Made by a program: the position numbers and the translations under genes
Shown: piece after piece, positions 48,301 through 60,300 of the stretch
Numbering within the stretch: position 1 is the first letter of the stretch
Layout of the letters: each line of letters starts with the position of its first letter
Notes under the pieces: model-generated
Told to the model about the DNA's origin: nothing
Seen by the model: the letters and a program-made list of their open reading frames with translations, nothing else
Database searches by the model: none
Source: Diphasiastrum complanatum
Taxonomy: Eukaryota > Streptophyta > Lycopodiopsida > Lycopodiales > Lycopodiaceae
DNA: 64,000 bases
Assembly: GCA_029204225.1 (NCBI GenBank)
Contig: CM055097.1
Location: forward strand, 52,877,592 to 52,941,591
Direction of reading: 5' to 3'

Positions 48301-51300
48301 GCATAGTTGAAACCTTACAAGTTAATCATTCAAAATCCATGCAACTAGTGTGTAAAACATAGTTCCCGTTTGTACCGAACATGGGAAGAATACCCAGGTT
48401 TCATACAGAATGTTATTTTATTCTCAAGTTATAAGGTCTGTATATTTAGAGCTCATTGCATTCCATTCATATGGAATGAAATGTGCAGGGTACTGAATGC
48501 TCGGAACGTTTCTCTCTTGTGCAGAATAATTCCCTAAAACAATATGCTTGAGATGAAAGACGTGGACACAAACAGAGACAGAGGCAGGAGAATATAAATT
48601 TTAAGCTACTGATTTTGTGACAAACTAAAAGGAATTGATAGAGATAATCTGATTTTGACAGCACTATCATTTGCATTCTTGTAAAAGACTTGACAGGTAT
48701 AGATAGCCTTCGTGAACTCGCTACAATAAAGAGGGAATCTAAAATGAGACTAATTGAAAGAAGTAGCAAGAACATTTGAAACTCAAATTCTGTACATGCC
48801 TTTTTCAAAGGTACGGAATCTCGCTGATGATCAATACCATGAAGAGCAATAAGAACTTCTGCGGGTGTCAAAGCAGGACCAGTATGTGCTGAGCCCTTCA
48901 AGAACAAGAAGACTTCAAATCAATTTTCTTTCAATCTTCAACAGTCCAACAATGATACTGTTCATCAAGTATACAGTTTCTCACAGAACTCATAAAAAAA
49001 ATCTAGGCTGCCTCTTTGTCATTCTTAACAAAGATATAACCAGAGCTCATTGAATTTAGCACTCATTTCCTAACTATCATCCGTGATATAGATTTGTAGG
49101 CACCTGTAATATACGTGCTAATGCAACCTGAAACTTTTCTGGAGGTAAATCCACCAACCGGGGAAAGATAGGTAACACCTGCAGTAACATGCGAAAATAG
49201 AAGATGGAAATGGTAGCTTTTAAAGAATTGGAAAAACTCTGCAAAATAGATACACAGTCACCACACAAAATTCTGCAGCATTTAAAATATTTGCAGTGGC
49301 ATAATCTTGGTTCAAAGAAGTAGGATCATCACACATTACATACATTACAGAAAAATTCCACCTAGGGCAGGTCTGACCAGCATCCTTTGCTGAAGAGCCT
49401 ATTCATGCGACATTATACCATAGATGAGCGGCGTTCTGGAACGCTGGTTCCGGGATTCAGCAGCACGATTCCTGGTGAGGTTTGTCACCAAGAGACCGAG
49501 AGTGCTGAGCATGTTCAGGGCTCATTCAGAGTTCGAAGTTTTGAGCCTGCCCCCACCAGGTATACTACATACTCATCCGACCTCTAACCTCTAAGTCGTT
49601 ACTGCTTAATCACTCGTAGCGTTTTGCAAATATTGCACAATGAATCATGATTTTCGATACAAATTAATAATCGAGATTCGATTGTGACTTGTCATTGTAT
49701 AGGTTTGCCTACATGTTTATTGTCTTGGAGCGCTTGTTGAAAGTGCATGGAAGCTTGAGGCAGATGGTCATCTCAAATCATTGGATGGACTCCATCACGA
49801 GAGCCCAGGTCGAGGAGATTCAAGTGTATTGTGCTAGGTACATCTTTCTGAGCTGAGGCACGATCTATCGTCACGGGGCTGCAGCCGATCTATAGTGTCC
49901 TGCACCTTACCGATTCAGAGGGCCGCACCTTGGGCCTTCTATATGCGTATGGATAGGATTGGTGAGCAGCTACATCCACTGCCATCAGTGCTGATAGGTA
50001 TATACTAAACGATTTTGACTTGTCACTAAAATTTAATCCCTGTGTAGTAAGTTGGCTTGTACTATGTAGTATGTAAGCTCAATCATCAATGTCGAGTGGA
50101 TGCTGGCAAGTGCTCATTGAAATTTTGAATTTAAATGCGAAATGTCATTGACACATTGCCTATGTTAAATGTACAGGCTGGAAGAGATACGATATCGATG
50201 GCAATCAAGATGGGATTGGTTCCATCATCCTCTACATGCAGTAGCCCATATCCTTCACCCGTTGTGGAGGAGTCCAGCCCAGTATTGAGATAGGGAGCTT
50301 AGGAACACCTACATTCAAGAAGTCTATCCTAATCCTGCTGACCAGCATGCATTGATGGATGACTTGATGGTGTTTAGATGTGAGACTCTTGAGTTTGGCT
50401 CTCCATCAGCATGATTGAGACCAGGTAAACTATAAATAGTGACTTGTAAATTGCAATAGTCTACCTTAACCTATTAAAACTCATTTGAAGTTGAGTCCTC
50501 ACTACCCAGGAGTTAGTTAAAAGTTTTGACTCTTGACTCATACTCTACTTGTCAAATTTCTAAATTCTTACCACTAGGCATGATGTGGCCCGTCCCATGG
50601 TGGGACAAGTATGGGATTGACGTTCCCAGATTGCAGACTCTAGCAATTCAAGTTCCCTCACAGGATTGCACAACGGCTGCATGTGAGAGGAACTAGAGTC
50701 TGTTCTCTTTGATTCACACGAAGGGGAGGAACAAACTTTCGATGCCACAGCTCGACAGGTTGGTGTATGTGCACGCCAACTTGTGATTGCTACATAGGCT
50801 ACAGAAGACTAGAGAAGCGATTCAGGTAAATTGTGGTTTAAACTTTTGATTATTCAATATTGCTAGTAGCTACTAGCTACTTAGTTAGAACTTACTCGTA
50901 ACTCCACCAACGGTAAACCTGTAACTACTAAGTTCTGACTTACAAGTATCTACTATCTAACCTTTTGAAACTTTGATTTAGTTGAAATTTGATGCAGATG
51001 AATCCCGAAAATGATAGGTGTACTTGCATAAGACTGATCAGTACGGCAGATGCCTGATACAATGATATTAGGGTAAGACCTACGACATGGTAAGAATCTG
51101 GTAGACACCACCTGCATATTGGTATTTGGAATTGCAATGGTATACACTCTTCATCTATTGTCGGCGACCTTATGGATTTCATTACAGATAGCGATATTCT
51201 TCTCTTAACGGAGACACGTGAGAGCCAGATCCGAGGACTATCTACATTCTTAGGCTACAGATGGGATTCGATATATAGGACATAGGCGAGATCCATGAGT

Positions 51301-54300
51301 GTTAGACGTTTAGGTGGGTCACATGTTTATACAGAGAGTCACTACACTCGCTTATAGAGTTTATCAGACATGACCAGTACGCATGTTATATATGGGTCCG
51401 TCTCATCGGACGTGACAACGAATTGGCCAGAGATCTCTTCATTGCTGCATGTTACTTTCCTCCTCTTATGAAGAGGTCACTGATCTCTCCACGGATATTA
51501 TCAGATTCTCAGATCGTGGCTCTATTCTTCTTACTGGCGATTTTAACACCAGAACAATTGTGCGACAGGTAGAGTTCCATGATGTTGATGACCATCTACG
51601 GATATGGGCCATTGATTGTGATGATATGGGAGTTACCAAGATTTCAGCCGACGCACTCGTCCTATCACTGGTTGACCGTTATGGTGAGTATTTGTTGCAG
51701 CTAGGAGAAGCTCACGAGCTAGCCATTTATAATGGCCTTGCTTGTTGGCCTGATTCTGGCAGCTACATATGCTACCCTCATAGTGGCGGGCATAGTGTTG
51801 TTGATTACCTCATGGGGTCACCATCCCTCATTCCACTGATATCACACTTCGCATTCCGACTACTCTATCTGATCACTCTTTCTTATCCTTCCATCTGGGT
51901 TCTGTCCCAACTCCACGAACCTCATCTCGTTCCTCAATCGACCCTGCTCCCAGATACACCTTCGCTCACCCTTACATCAAGACTTACCAGGAAGCCCTTG
52001 CCTCTTTACTCCATCACAGGCTCGTTTCCTTACCACCTTACTTTATACAACTGCCTTGGTTTCCTTTCCATCCACACCCCACCGACATGCAATCACACCA
52101 GCTCATCCTGCTCAGCCTCCGTGGTTTGATGATGAGGCTGAGACCAGGAGACTACATGCATTGGGCCTAGCTGTGATCGCACTGTTAGAAATAAATGACT
52201 ATGCTAAAGTTAATCCAGAGGTTACTTTGACCCAGAAGGTCGAGATTTGTGTAACCATGGGTATTTAGTTATTTAGGCCATCTTAAGTTTGTCTCAAGTT
52301 CAGTTGGACCCAATTTTGGTCATGTACTGACTCGTGGGTCCTTAGGGGTCTAATTTTGTTTAGGGGCCCTATCTTGACTTTTGGGGGTGCCCTACATTTA
52401 GTAAGTGGTTAACCTTAGGGTTTGGTGGCATTTGGTCACATCCAAGTAGAGTACTTAGATGCTCATTGTGTATTCCATTTTTACAGTTTGGCTAAGCATT
52501 GCTCTCCATTGCTCTTGTTGTTGTTTTCTCTCTCTCTCTCTTAGAGTTGGGCGCCTAGCCTCTTCTCTCTTGTTTTTTGGGGAGATTGATTGATAACTAG
52601 ATCTTGGTGACTTGACTCTTGCTTTCCTACATGGTATCAGAGCTACCGGATCTGCAGCAAGCTTCTTTGTTGGCGCCCTACCAGAAGAGGAGCTTCTTTG
52701 CTTTTTGTTGTGAAATTTCAGCACCTTGCTGATCTTTTCAAGTGGAGTTTGGATCAGCTTTTTTGTCTCTTTTTAGGTTGAAGGAGGGCGGCCATCAGAG
52801 ATCTTGGAGGAGCAATTTTTGGCACCCAAAAATCATAATCTCAAATCTGATTTTTATGCAACCAGTTTTCAGCAAGTTTTGTTTGGAGGAGGGCGCCCAA
52901 AAATCTGCTACTGATTTTTGGTTGTGGTGTCTCGTTATCTTGCTGTTTTTGTTTTCAGGTTTGCATTTGTGTAGGAGGGCGCCCAAAATTCAGCAAACCC
53001 TATTCAGGGTTAGGTCAACTTGTGGCTGGAAATTAGCAGATTCTCAGCAAGTAGTAGGGCGCTTTCAACAGCCCTATTGGAGTGTGTGTTGATCACACTA
53101 TTTGGCTTCCTAATTGGGTTTCAAGAAGTTGATTTTTTTGTGCAGAAAGACAGCCATCTATCCATTATCTTTTGGGCACTTTGGTTGCAGATTGAAAGAC
53201 ATCTTGTGCTCCTACTTTCAGCTCTTTGTTTGCTGCAAATTTTTAAGTAGATTTGGTTGTGGAAAGGCTCTCTTTCCTATCTACTACAAGCTGAAATTTT
53301 GTTGGAGGTAATGGCTAAAGAATCGGAAGCTATCGGTTCTTTGTTTAGTGAAGATCGGTTGAATGGCACAAACTACTCCTTGTGGAGGTACATGATGAAG
53401 AATCTTCTCATAGCGAAAGGGCTGTGGGATTTGGTCAATGGTGATGAGGAAAGGCCTCCGTCTTTGGCACCTCCTACACCTCGTGGATCATCATCTTCTA
53501 CATCTTCGGAAGAACAAAAGAAGTGGGATAGAAGGGATGCACAAGCACATTCTATGGTTGCTCTTGCTGTGAAAAGATCTATCTTACCTCATATTAGGTC
53601 TTGTAAGACATCTAAAAGTGCGTGGGATACACTTTATACTATGTATAGAGTCAAAAATCCAGCAAGAGTGGTGTATCTTAGAAATCAGCTTTCTTTGTTG
53701 AAGATGCAAGAAGGGGATCACGTGACCAATCACTTGACGAAGATCAAGGATCTTCGTGAGGAGCTTTTCAATATTGATGAGATAATTGAGGATGCTCAAT
53801 TTGTTTCCATTACTCTCAACTCATTACCTTCATCTTATCTTCCATTTGTTTCATCTTTGAGTATCTCTCTTAGGGGACAGCAACTCTCCTTTATGAACTT
53901 GTTGGGCTGCTTCTTCAAGAGGAGCAAATGAGGCAAAACTTTGCGGGTGACACTCAACAAGATCAAGCTTTCTTCATGAAAGGCAAGGGCAAAGGCAAGT
54001 CAAAAGGAAAGGGGAATCCTCCTTCCAAGGATGAGCAAAAGCCCGTTGGAGGTCAAAATGTCAACACTCAAAAGAAGAAAGGGAAGTGCCATTATTGCAA
54101 AAGAAGGTATGGGCACTTCATCAAGGATTGTAAGAAGAAGCTTGCGAAAGAGGAGAGTAAAGGAATTGATACTAGTGCTTCACTTGCTACTTTGGAGCAA
54201 GAGCTTGAAGCTAGTGGTGATCTCTTCAACCGAGACTATGCTTTTGTGTCTAATATTGCTTCTACTAGTACAACTACATCTATGAAGAATTCAGATTCGG

Positions 54301-57300
54301 TTTTGCAAGTTGCTAATTTTAAGCCCATTGAATGAGTGATTGATAGTGGTGCTACTCGTCATATGACTTCTCGTAAAGAAGCATTCACAAAATTAGTGAA
54401 AGTGCAAAATGGAAGTAAGGTACAATAATGTGCGGATGATGCATCTTATTCTATTTATGGAATTGGAATTGTAGCCATCATTTTGCCTAATGGTGAAGAA
54501 AAGTACATTAAGAATGTGCTTTATGTTCCTGGAATCAAGAAGAATCTTCTTTCGGTTTCAACTTTGTTGAAGCAAGGACTAGTTGTTGAGTTCAAAAAAG
54601 ATAAGTGTCTTGTCAAGGATCCTAAAAGATCACTGTTGATTATTGTTTCGGGAACAATGCACGTTGGCTTATTCATCATGGATACCTATGAGCGACGAAT
54701 TCCCTCTACATGTCTTGTTGCTTCTACATCACAATCATTGGAGTTGGCTGAATTGTGGCACGCAAAGTTTGGGCATCTCAACTTTGCAAGTTTGAAGAAG
54801 CTGAAGACATTTAATATGGTAGAAGACATTCCTACTATTGAGCAGCCGGAAGGGCATGTATGCGAGGGGTGCATACTTGGAAAGTTTCAAAAGAAACCTT
54901 TTCCAATTGATGGAACTATAAGGGTTCTTGAAAATTTTGATTTGGTTCATAGTGATGTTTGTGGTCCAATGAGGACCAAATTCATTGGAAAGTGCATCTA
55001 TTTTGTGACTTTTATTGATGACTTTTCCCGTTTTACATGGATCTATCCTATGAAGGCTAAATCGGAAGTTTTTCAACGTTTCAAAGATTTTCTAGCAATG
55101 GTGGAAAATCAGTTTGGGCATTCTTTGAAGACCCTACGCACCGATCGAGGAGGGGAATACATTAAGAATACGTTTGGTGCATTTCTTCGAGAAAAGGGAA
55201 TTCTACATCAAATGACAACTCCCTATACGCCTCAACAAAATGGTGTTGCCGAGCGAAAGAATCGCACACTTATGGAGATGGCCCGCTGCATGCTCAAAGC
55301 AAAGGGGCTGCCTCATAAGTTTTGGGCTGAAGCAGTTATAACGGCAAACATAAGCAATCGTTGTCCTACTAAAGCATTGAAAGTATTAACTCCTTATGAA
55401 GTTTGCTATGGAAAGAAGCCTACAATCTCTCACTTTCGCATTTTTGGTTGTACGGCTTATGCTTTTGTTCCAAATAAACTTTGTACAAAGCTTGAGGATA
55501 AAGGAGTTAAATGCATTTTTGTTGGCTATAGTAGTGAAAGCAAAGGCTATAGGCTGTTCAATTTGAGCACTAACAAGATTATTCTTAGTCGTGATATGCA
55601 TTTTGATGAAAAGAATTCATTGGATGTGGCCCCAACTCATATCTTGAAGGGGGACAGCCCACGTAGTGTGAATGTTGAAGTTTTTCCAGATTTCGTACCA
55701 TCTTCTATTGCTAGAGACAAGGGGCAACAATCAACCAGTTTCGACCTGCCCAACACCTCATCAAGTTTAGAGCCTAATGTTCATCAAGAACCGCCTGTTG
55801 TTGCTCATAATCAGCCTGTAGGAACTGTTGGACAGCAAGGACCAGTTTTGGAAGATCTTGGACAGCCAAGTGCGGTGCCGAAGGATCTTGGACAGCAAAT
55901 TGTAAGAAGAGACATGGCTGTTGGACAGCCCAAAACAGTCCCACGGTGGCTGTTGTCGACTTTGCGGGACAGCAAAGTAAGTTCATTTTATGATGGAAAG
56001 ACACGTGCCTCTACAAAATCAGTGGACTATGCTGATTTTTCAGATTTTGCTCTTACATCTCATGGAGATGTTGCAGAAGAACATGTTTTCTATGAGCAGG
56101 CCAAGGGAGTAAAATGTTGGGAGGATGTGATGCAAGATGAGTATGACTCACTTATGAAGAACCAGATTTGGGTTCTTGTTGATCTTCCTCATGGAAAGAA
56201 GGCAATTGGTTCTAAATGGGTACACAAAATCAAGTATAAGGCAGATGGTACCATCGAAAGGTACAAGGCAAGGCTCGTTGTCAAAGGCTATGCTCAGCAA
56301 AAGGGAATTGATTATGAGGAGACTTTTTCTCCTACTGCTCGGATGACTACCGTGAGGGTAGTAACTTCTTTGGCTGCCCACTTTGGTTGGCGTTTGCGGC
56401 AACTTGACATAAAGACAGCATTCCTCAATGGTGATCTCAATGAGGAAGTGTACCTTCAACAACCTGCTGGTTTTTTGGTTGAAGGCCAAGAAGATAAAGT
56501 TTGTCTTCTCAAAAAGGCACTTTATGGACTGAAGCAAGCTCCGAGGATGTGGTATCAAAAGATACATGCCTACTTTTGTGATCGAGGGTTTACTAATAGT
56601 CCTAACCAATCTACTCTTTATGTCAAGCATACTTCAGATTATATCATCATTATTTTGCTTTATATTGATGATATTATTATTACGGGAAGTAATGAGCAGC
56701 AGATTGATGCCGTAATACTTGATCTTGGTATGGTTTTTGAAACCTCAAATTTAGGCCTATTGCACTTTTATCTTGGTCTTGAATTTGTACAAGAAGGGGC
56801 TGGAATTTTCATCAAAAATGCTACATTGGGCAGATTTTGTAATGGTTCATGATGGAAGATTTCAAGCCGGTTGCTACACCTATGGAGACAGGTCTGAAAT
56901 TAAGTAGTCAAGGTGATGGTGAATAATTTGACACTACTTTATATTGTCAAGCTATTGGTTTTCTCATTTACCTATGTAATTCAAGACCGGACATTTCTTA
57001 TAGTGTCTCACTCATGAGTCAATTCATGCAAGCCCCGATGACATCACATTGGAAAGCGTTGAAGAGGATCTTTCGATAACTTCAAGGAACAAGAAGTCAT
57101 GGACTGGTTTTTCCTGCTTGTGATGATGCATGTTTGGTTGGTTTTAGTGACTCGGATTGGGGTGGAGATCAAGACACTAGACGCTCTACAAGTGCACATT
57201 GCTTTTTCTATGGAAATTCTGCAATTTCGTGGTCAAGTAAAAAGCAGCCCACTGTTGCTACTTCTTCTAGTGAGGCAGAATATAGAGCAATATTTTCAGC

Positions 57301-60300
57301 CACAACAGTGTTTATGGCTGAAAAGACTACTTGTTGACATGAAGTTTGGCGAGCCCTCAGCCACTCTTATCTTGAGTGATAGTCAAAGTGCTATTGAAAT
57401 TGCACGGAATCCTGTTTTTCATGCGAGGACGAAGCACATCGAGATCCATTATCACTTTGTTCGGGAGAGACTTCATGATGGCGACATTTTACTTGAATAT
57501 TGTCCTACGGAGGATAATATTGCGGACCTCGTCACTAAGGCGTTGCCTAGAGTCAGATTTGAAGCTATATGCAAAGCTTTAAATTTGATACCACGTGTTG
57601 GTTTTGTTACATAGTGAAGATTTCAGTTTTTGCATTGTCATTTAAGGAGGGTGTTAGAAATAAATGACTATGCTAAAGTTAATCCAGAGGTTACTTTGAC
57701 CCAAAAGGTTGAGATTTGTGTAACCATGGGTATTTAGTTATTTAGGTCATCTTAAGTTTGTCTTAAGTTCAGTTGGACCCAATTTTGGTCATGTACTGAC
57801 TCGTGGGTCCTTAGGGGTCTAATTTTGTTTAGGGGCCCTATCATGACTTTTGGGGGTGCCCTACATTTAGTAAGTGGTTAACCTTAGGGTTTGGTGGCAT
57901 TTGGTCACATCCAGGTAGAGTACTTAGATGCTCATTGTGTATTCCATTTTTACAATTTGGCTAATCATTGCTCTCCATTGCTCTTGTTGTTGTTTTCTCT
58001 CTCTCTCTTAGAGTTGGGCGCCCAACCTCTTCTCTCTTGTTTTCTGTGGAGATTGATTGATAACCAGATCTTGGTGACTTGACTCTTGCTTTCCTACACG
58101 CACTTTATGAGCAAGTTCTTAGATGTTTTCGGAGTGACACTGGCCTCTTAGAGCATATAAGGAGCACCATCGGGGTGAAGCAGGGTTGTTCCCTTTCACC
58201 TACGCTATTCGGACTATACATTGACATTGAGCAGAGTGGTGGTATAGGTTGCCGACTTTGAGATATTTTGATTGCCATTCTCCTATATGCAGATGATGTT
58301 GCTTCTCCTCGACTAGAGAGGGGTTATAGAGACAGTTCGACAGTCTTCATGGTTTCTGCACTAGATGGGGTTTGCGGGTTAACATTGAGATGACCAAAGT
58401 TATGGTCTTCAACACATCCAGGGCTTTCATGCAGCGACAAGAACTTTTTCTAGATCGACAGTCGTTGGAGATTGTGTCTGCAGCACCATGACAATGGTTT
58501 GGACTCAGCTTGGCGTACCAAGAAAGATGCTAGCACTTCGTTGGAGTCTAGGCGTGAGGTACTACATCAGAGACATAAGCTAAAAAATACCAGGATCTTC
58601 CTGCAAACCTCACAACATCTAAGAGGAGAAATCAAACCATCATTTATTTGTTTCCGTCCTCTGTGTGATATACACAATGCCTATATATATCCAAGACAAG
58701 TAAAACCACAAAATCATCTTTAAGCAAGCATTTAAGTTTACAGCCAAAAAGTACATGAAGAGAACAGGTTTGCACCTCATCCTTTGACAAAGCTGACAAA
58801 ATTGGAATGAGGAAGACAGCATCCTGCAAACAGATTATTCCTCATGAAACTTCATGATCCATATAATCTATCAAGCTTTATAAAATGGACAATAAAAAGT
58901 GTTACTATATACAACATGACAAAGCATAAGAAGCCACTGCTCCCAAAGTCGTCATTTACACTTAGGTGCAATGATTTGCATGGTTCAAAAACAATAAATT
59001 CTGAAAGGTATAAATCAAATTACCTTGAGCTTAGTCTCATACAACTGTTTCACAGTTCTTATAAGCTCAGTAGATGGTGTGCTACCCTCGGTCAAGCTAT
59101 GAATCACCTATAACCATTTCAAACATAAAAATAATAAATTGCTCTCCACATCTCTTCTTATACACTCGAATTTAAGTTTCACATGTATGTAATAATGTGG
59201 CAACATGCACTGAACCCTCATTAAGACAACCCATTTCTTTCGATGTGCTATGAGATAATTCTACTGCCACTAGTAACCAATGAAAGATCAGAAACTCACC
59301 GGCAAAAGAAGGTTTTCACTGGCAGCAGGTGGGTCTGAAATTATTTTCAGAAGATCAGCTGATGAAGAACCGATTGTACGAATAAGAATGGGTATATGCC
59401 GATGAATTGCCTATGACACAGATGAACAACATAATGCCACATACTAAGAGGGTACACATCTACAAGACCATCTGAGTGTAGACTAAAACCTTTTTTGGTA
59501 TAAAACTTTGTCCTGCTTATCAGCACATGCTCAAGAACCAAGATCTTAATGACTCCAGTGGTTTTCCATTGCAATCAGTTATAAGGACTGTATATTCAAT
59601 GATAGCCTATTCCAGGATCCAGATCATGAATTTCAGACACCCCTCATTATTCTTCTTACTACATACAACAGCATACCTGAAGCCCTATTAAAAAAAGCAA
59701 AGACCTAGAAAGCAGGCAATATTATTGATGCCAAATCGCGATATACCATAAAAAAACTGAACACTTTTTTTTTCTGAGTATCTTAGCATTCAAAAACCGA
59801 AAAAGCTTACTACAAGCTTTAAAAACTGAAAAAGAAAGTACTGCAAGGTTTTGCATACCAAGCACTTGAAAATACTTTCTGGTTGGTTGGGAAAAAAGGA
59901 TACACCTAAAGGCCTTTCATAAATAAGCACAAAGTGGACAACCCTGTATAAACTTTCAATGCAGACAATTATGTATTACATCAAACAGACAAAGAGCATA
60001 GGAAACCATGCTATCAGTTAGCATGTATGAAAAAAACTGCATACTTCTAGCAATTACTTCAGCACACTAATGACATTACCTCTTAAAGGTACACATTATT
60101 ACCAATAGAGGAGATCATATACATAACATGTGACACCACCATTTCACGTAGTCTTACATACTTGCAATTACCATATCTAAGAAACAGGAAGTAATGTATT
60201 GGAAACAAATATGTATGTGCTGTTTAGGGCAATACAATCAATGATTACAGCAACTCCACAAAACCTCTTCTAACATATAACTGTGATGATACAAAAGAGA

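Larger units (their letters stand above)
52183..58098 (+). mobile_element. Ty1/copia element Copia-2, near full length
   Basis: LTRs at 52183-52631 and 57652-58098 are about 97% identical by eye. The target duplication CGCAC is at 52178-52182 and 58099-58103. The PBS (TGGTATCAGAGC, 52632-52643), gag, pol and a polypurine tract (AAGGAGGG, 57644-57651) are in the normal order. It is antisense to symplekin and inserted in a LINE. Frameshifts and stops make it non-autonomous, but it is the youngest-looking element of the window. Confidence 0.97.

Noticed and set aside
49387-49587. 66-residue frame just upstream of the hAT remnant as its N-terminal exon
   Set aside because: No BED finger or catalytic Asp motif is visible, so it was not added to the hAT model.
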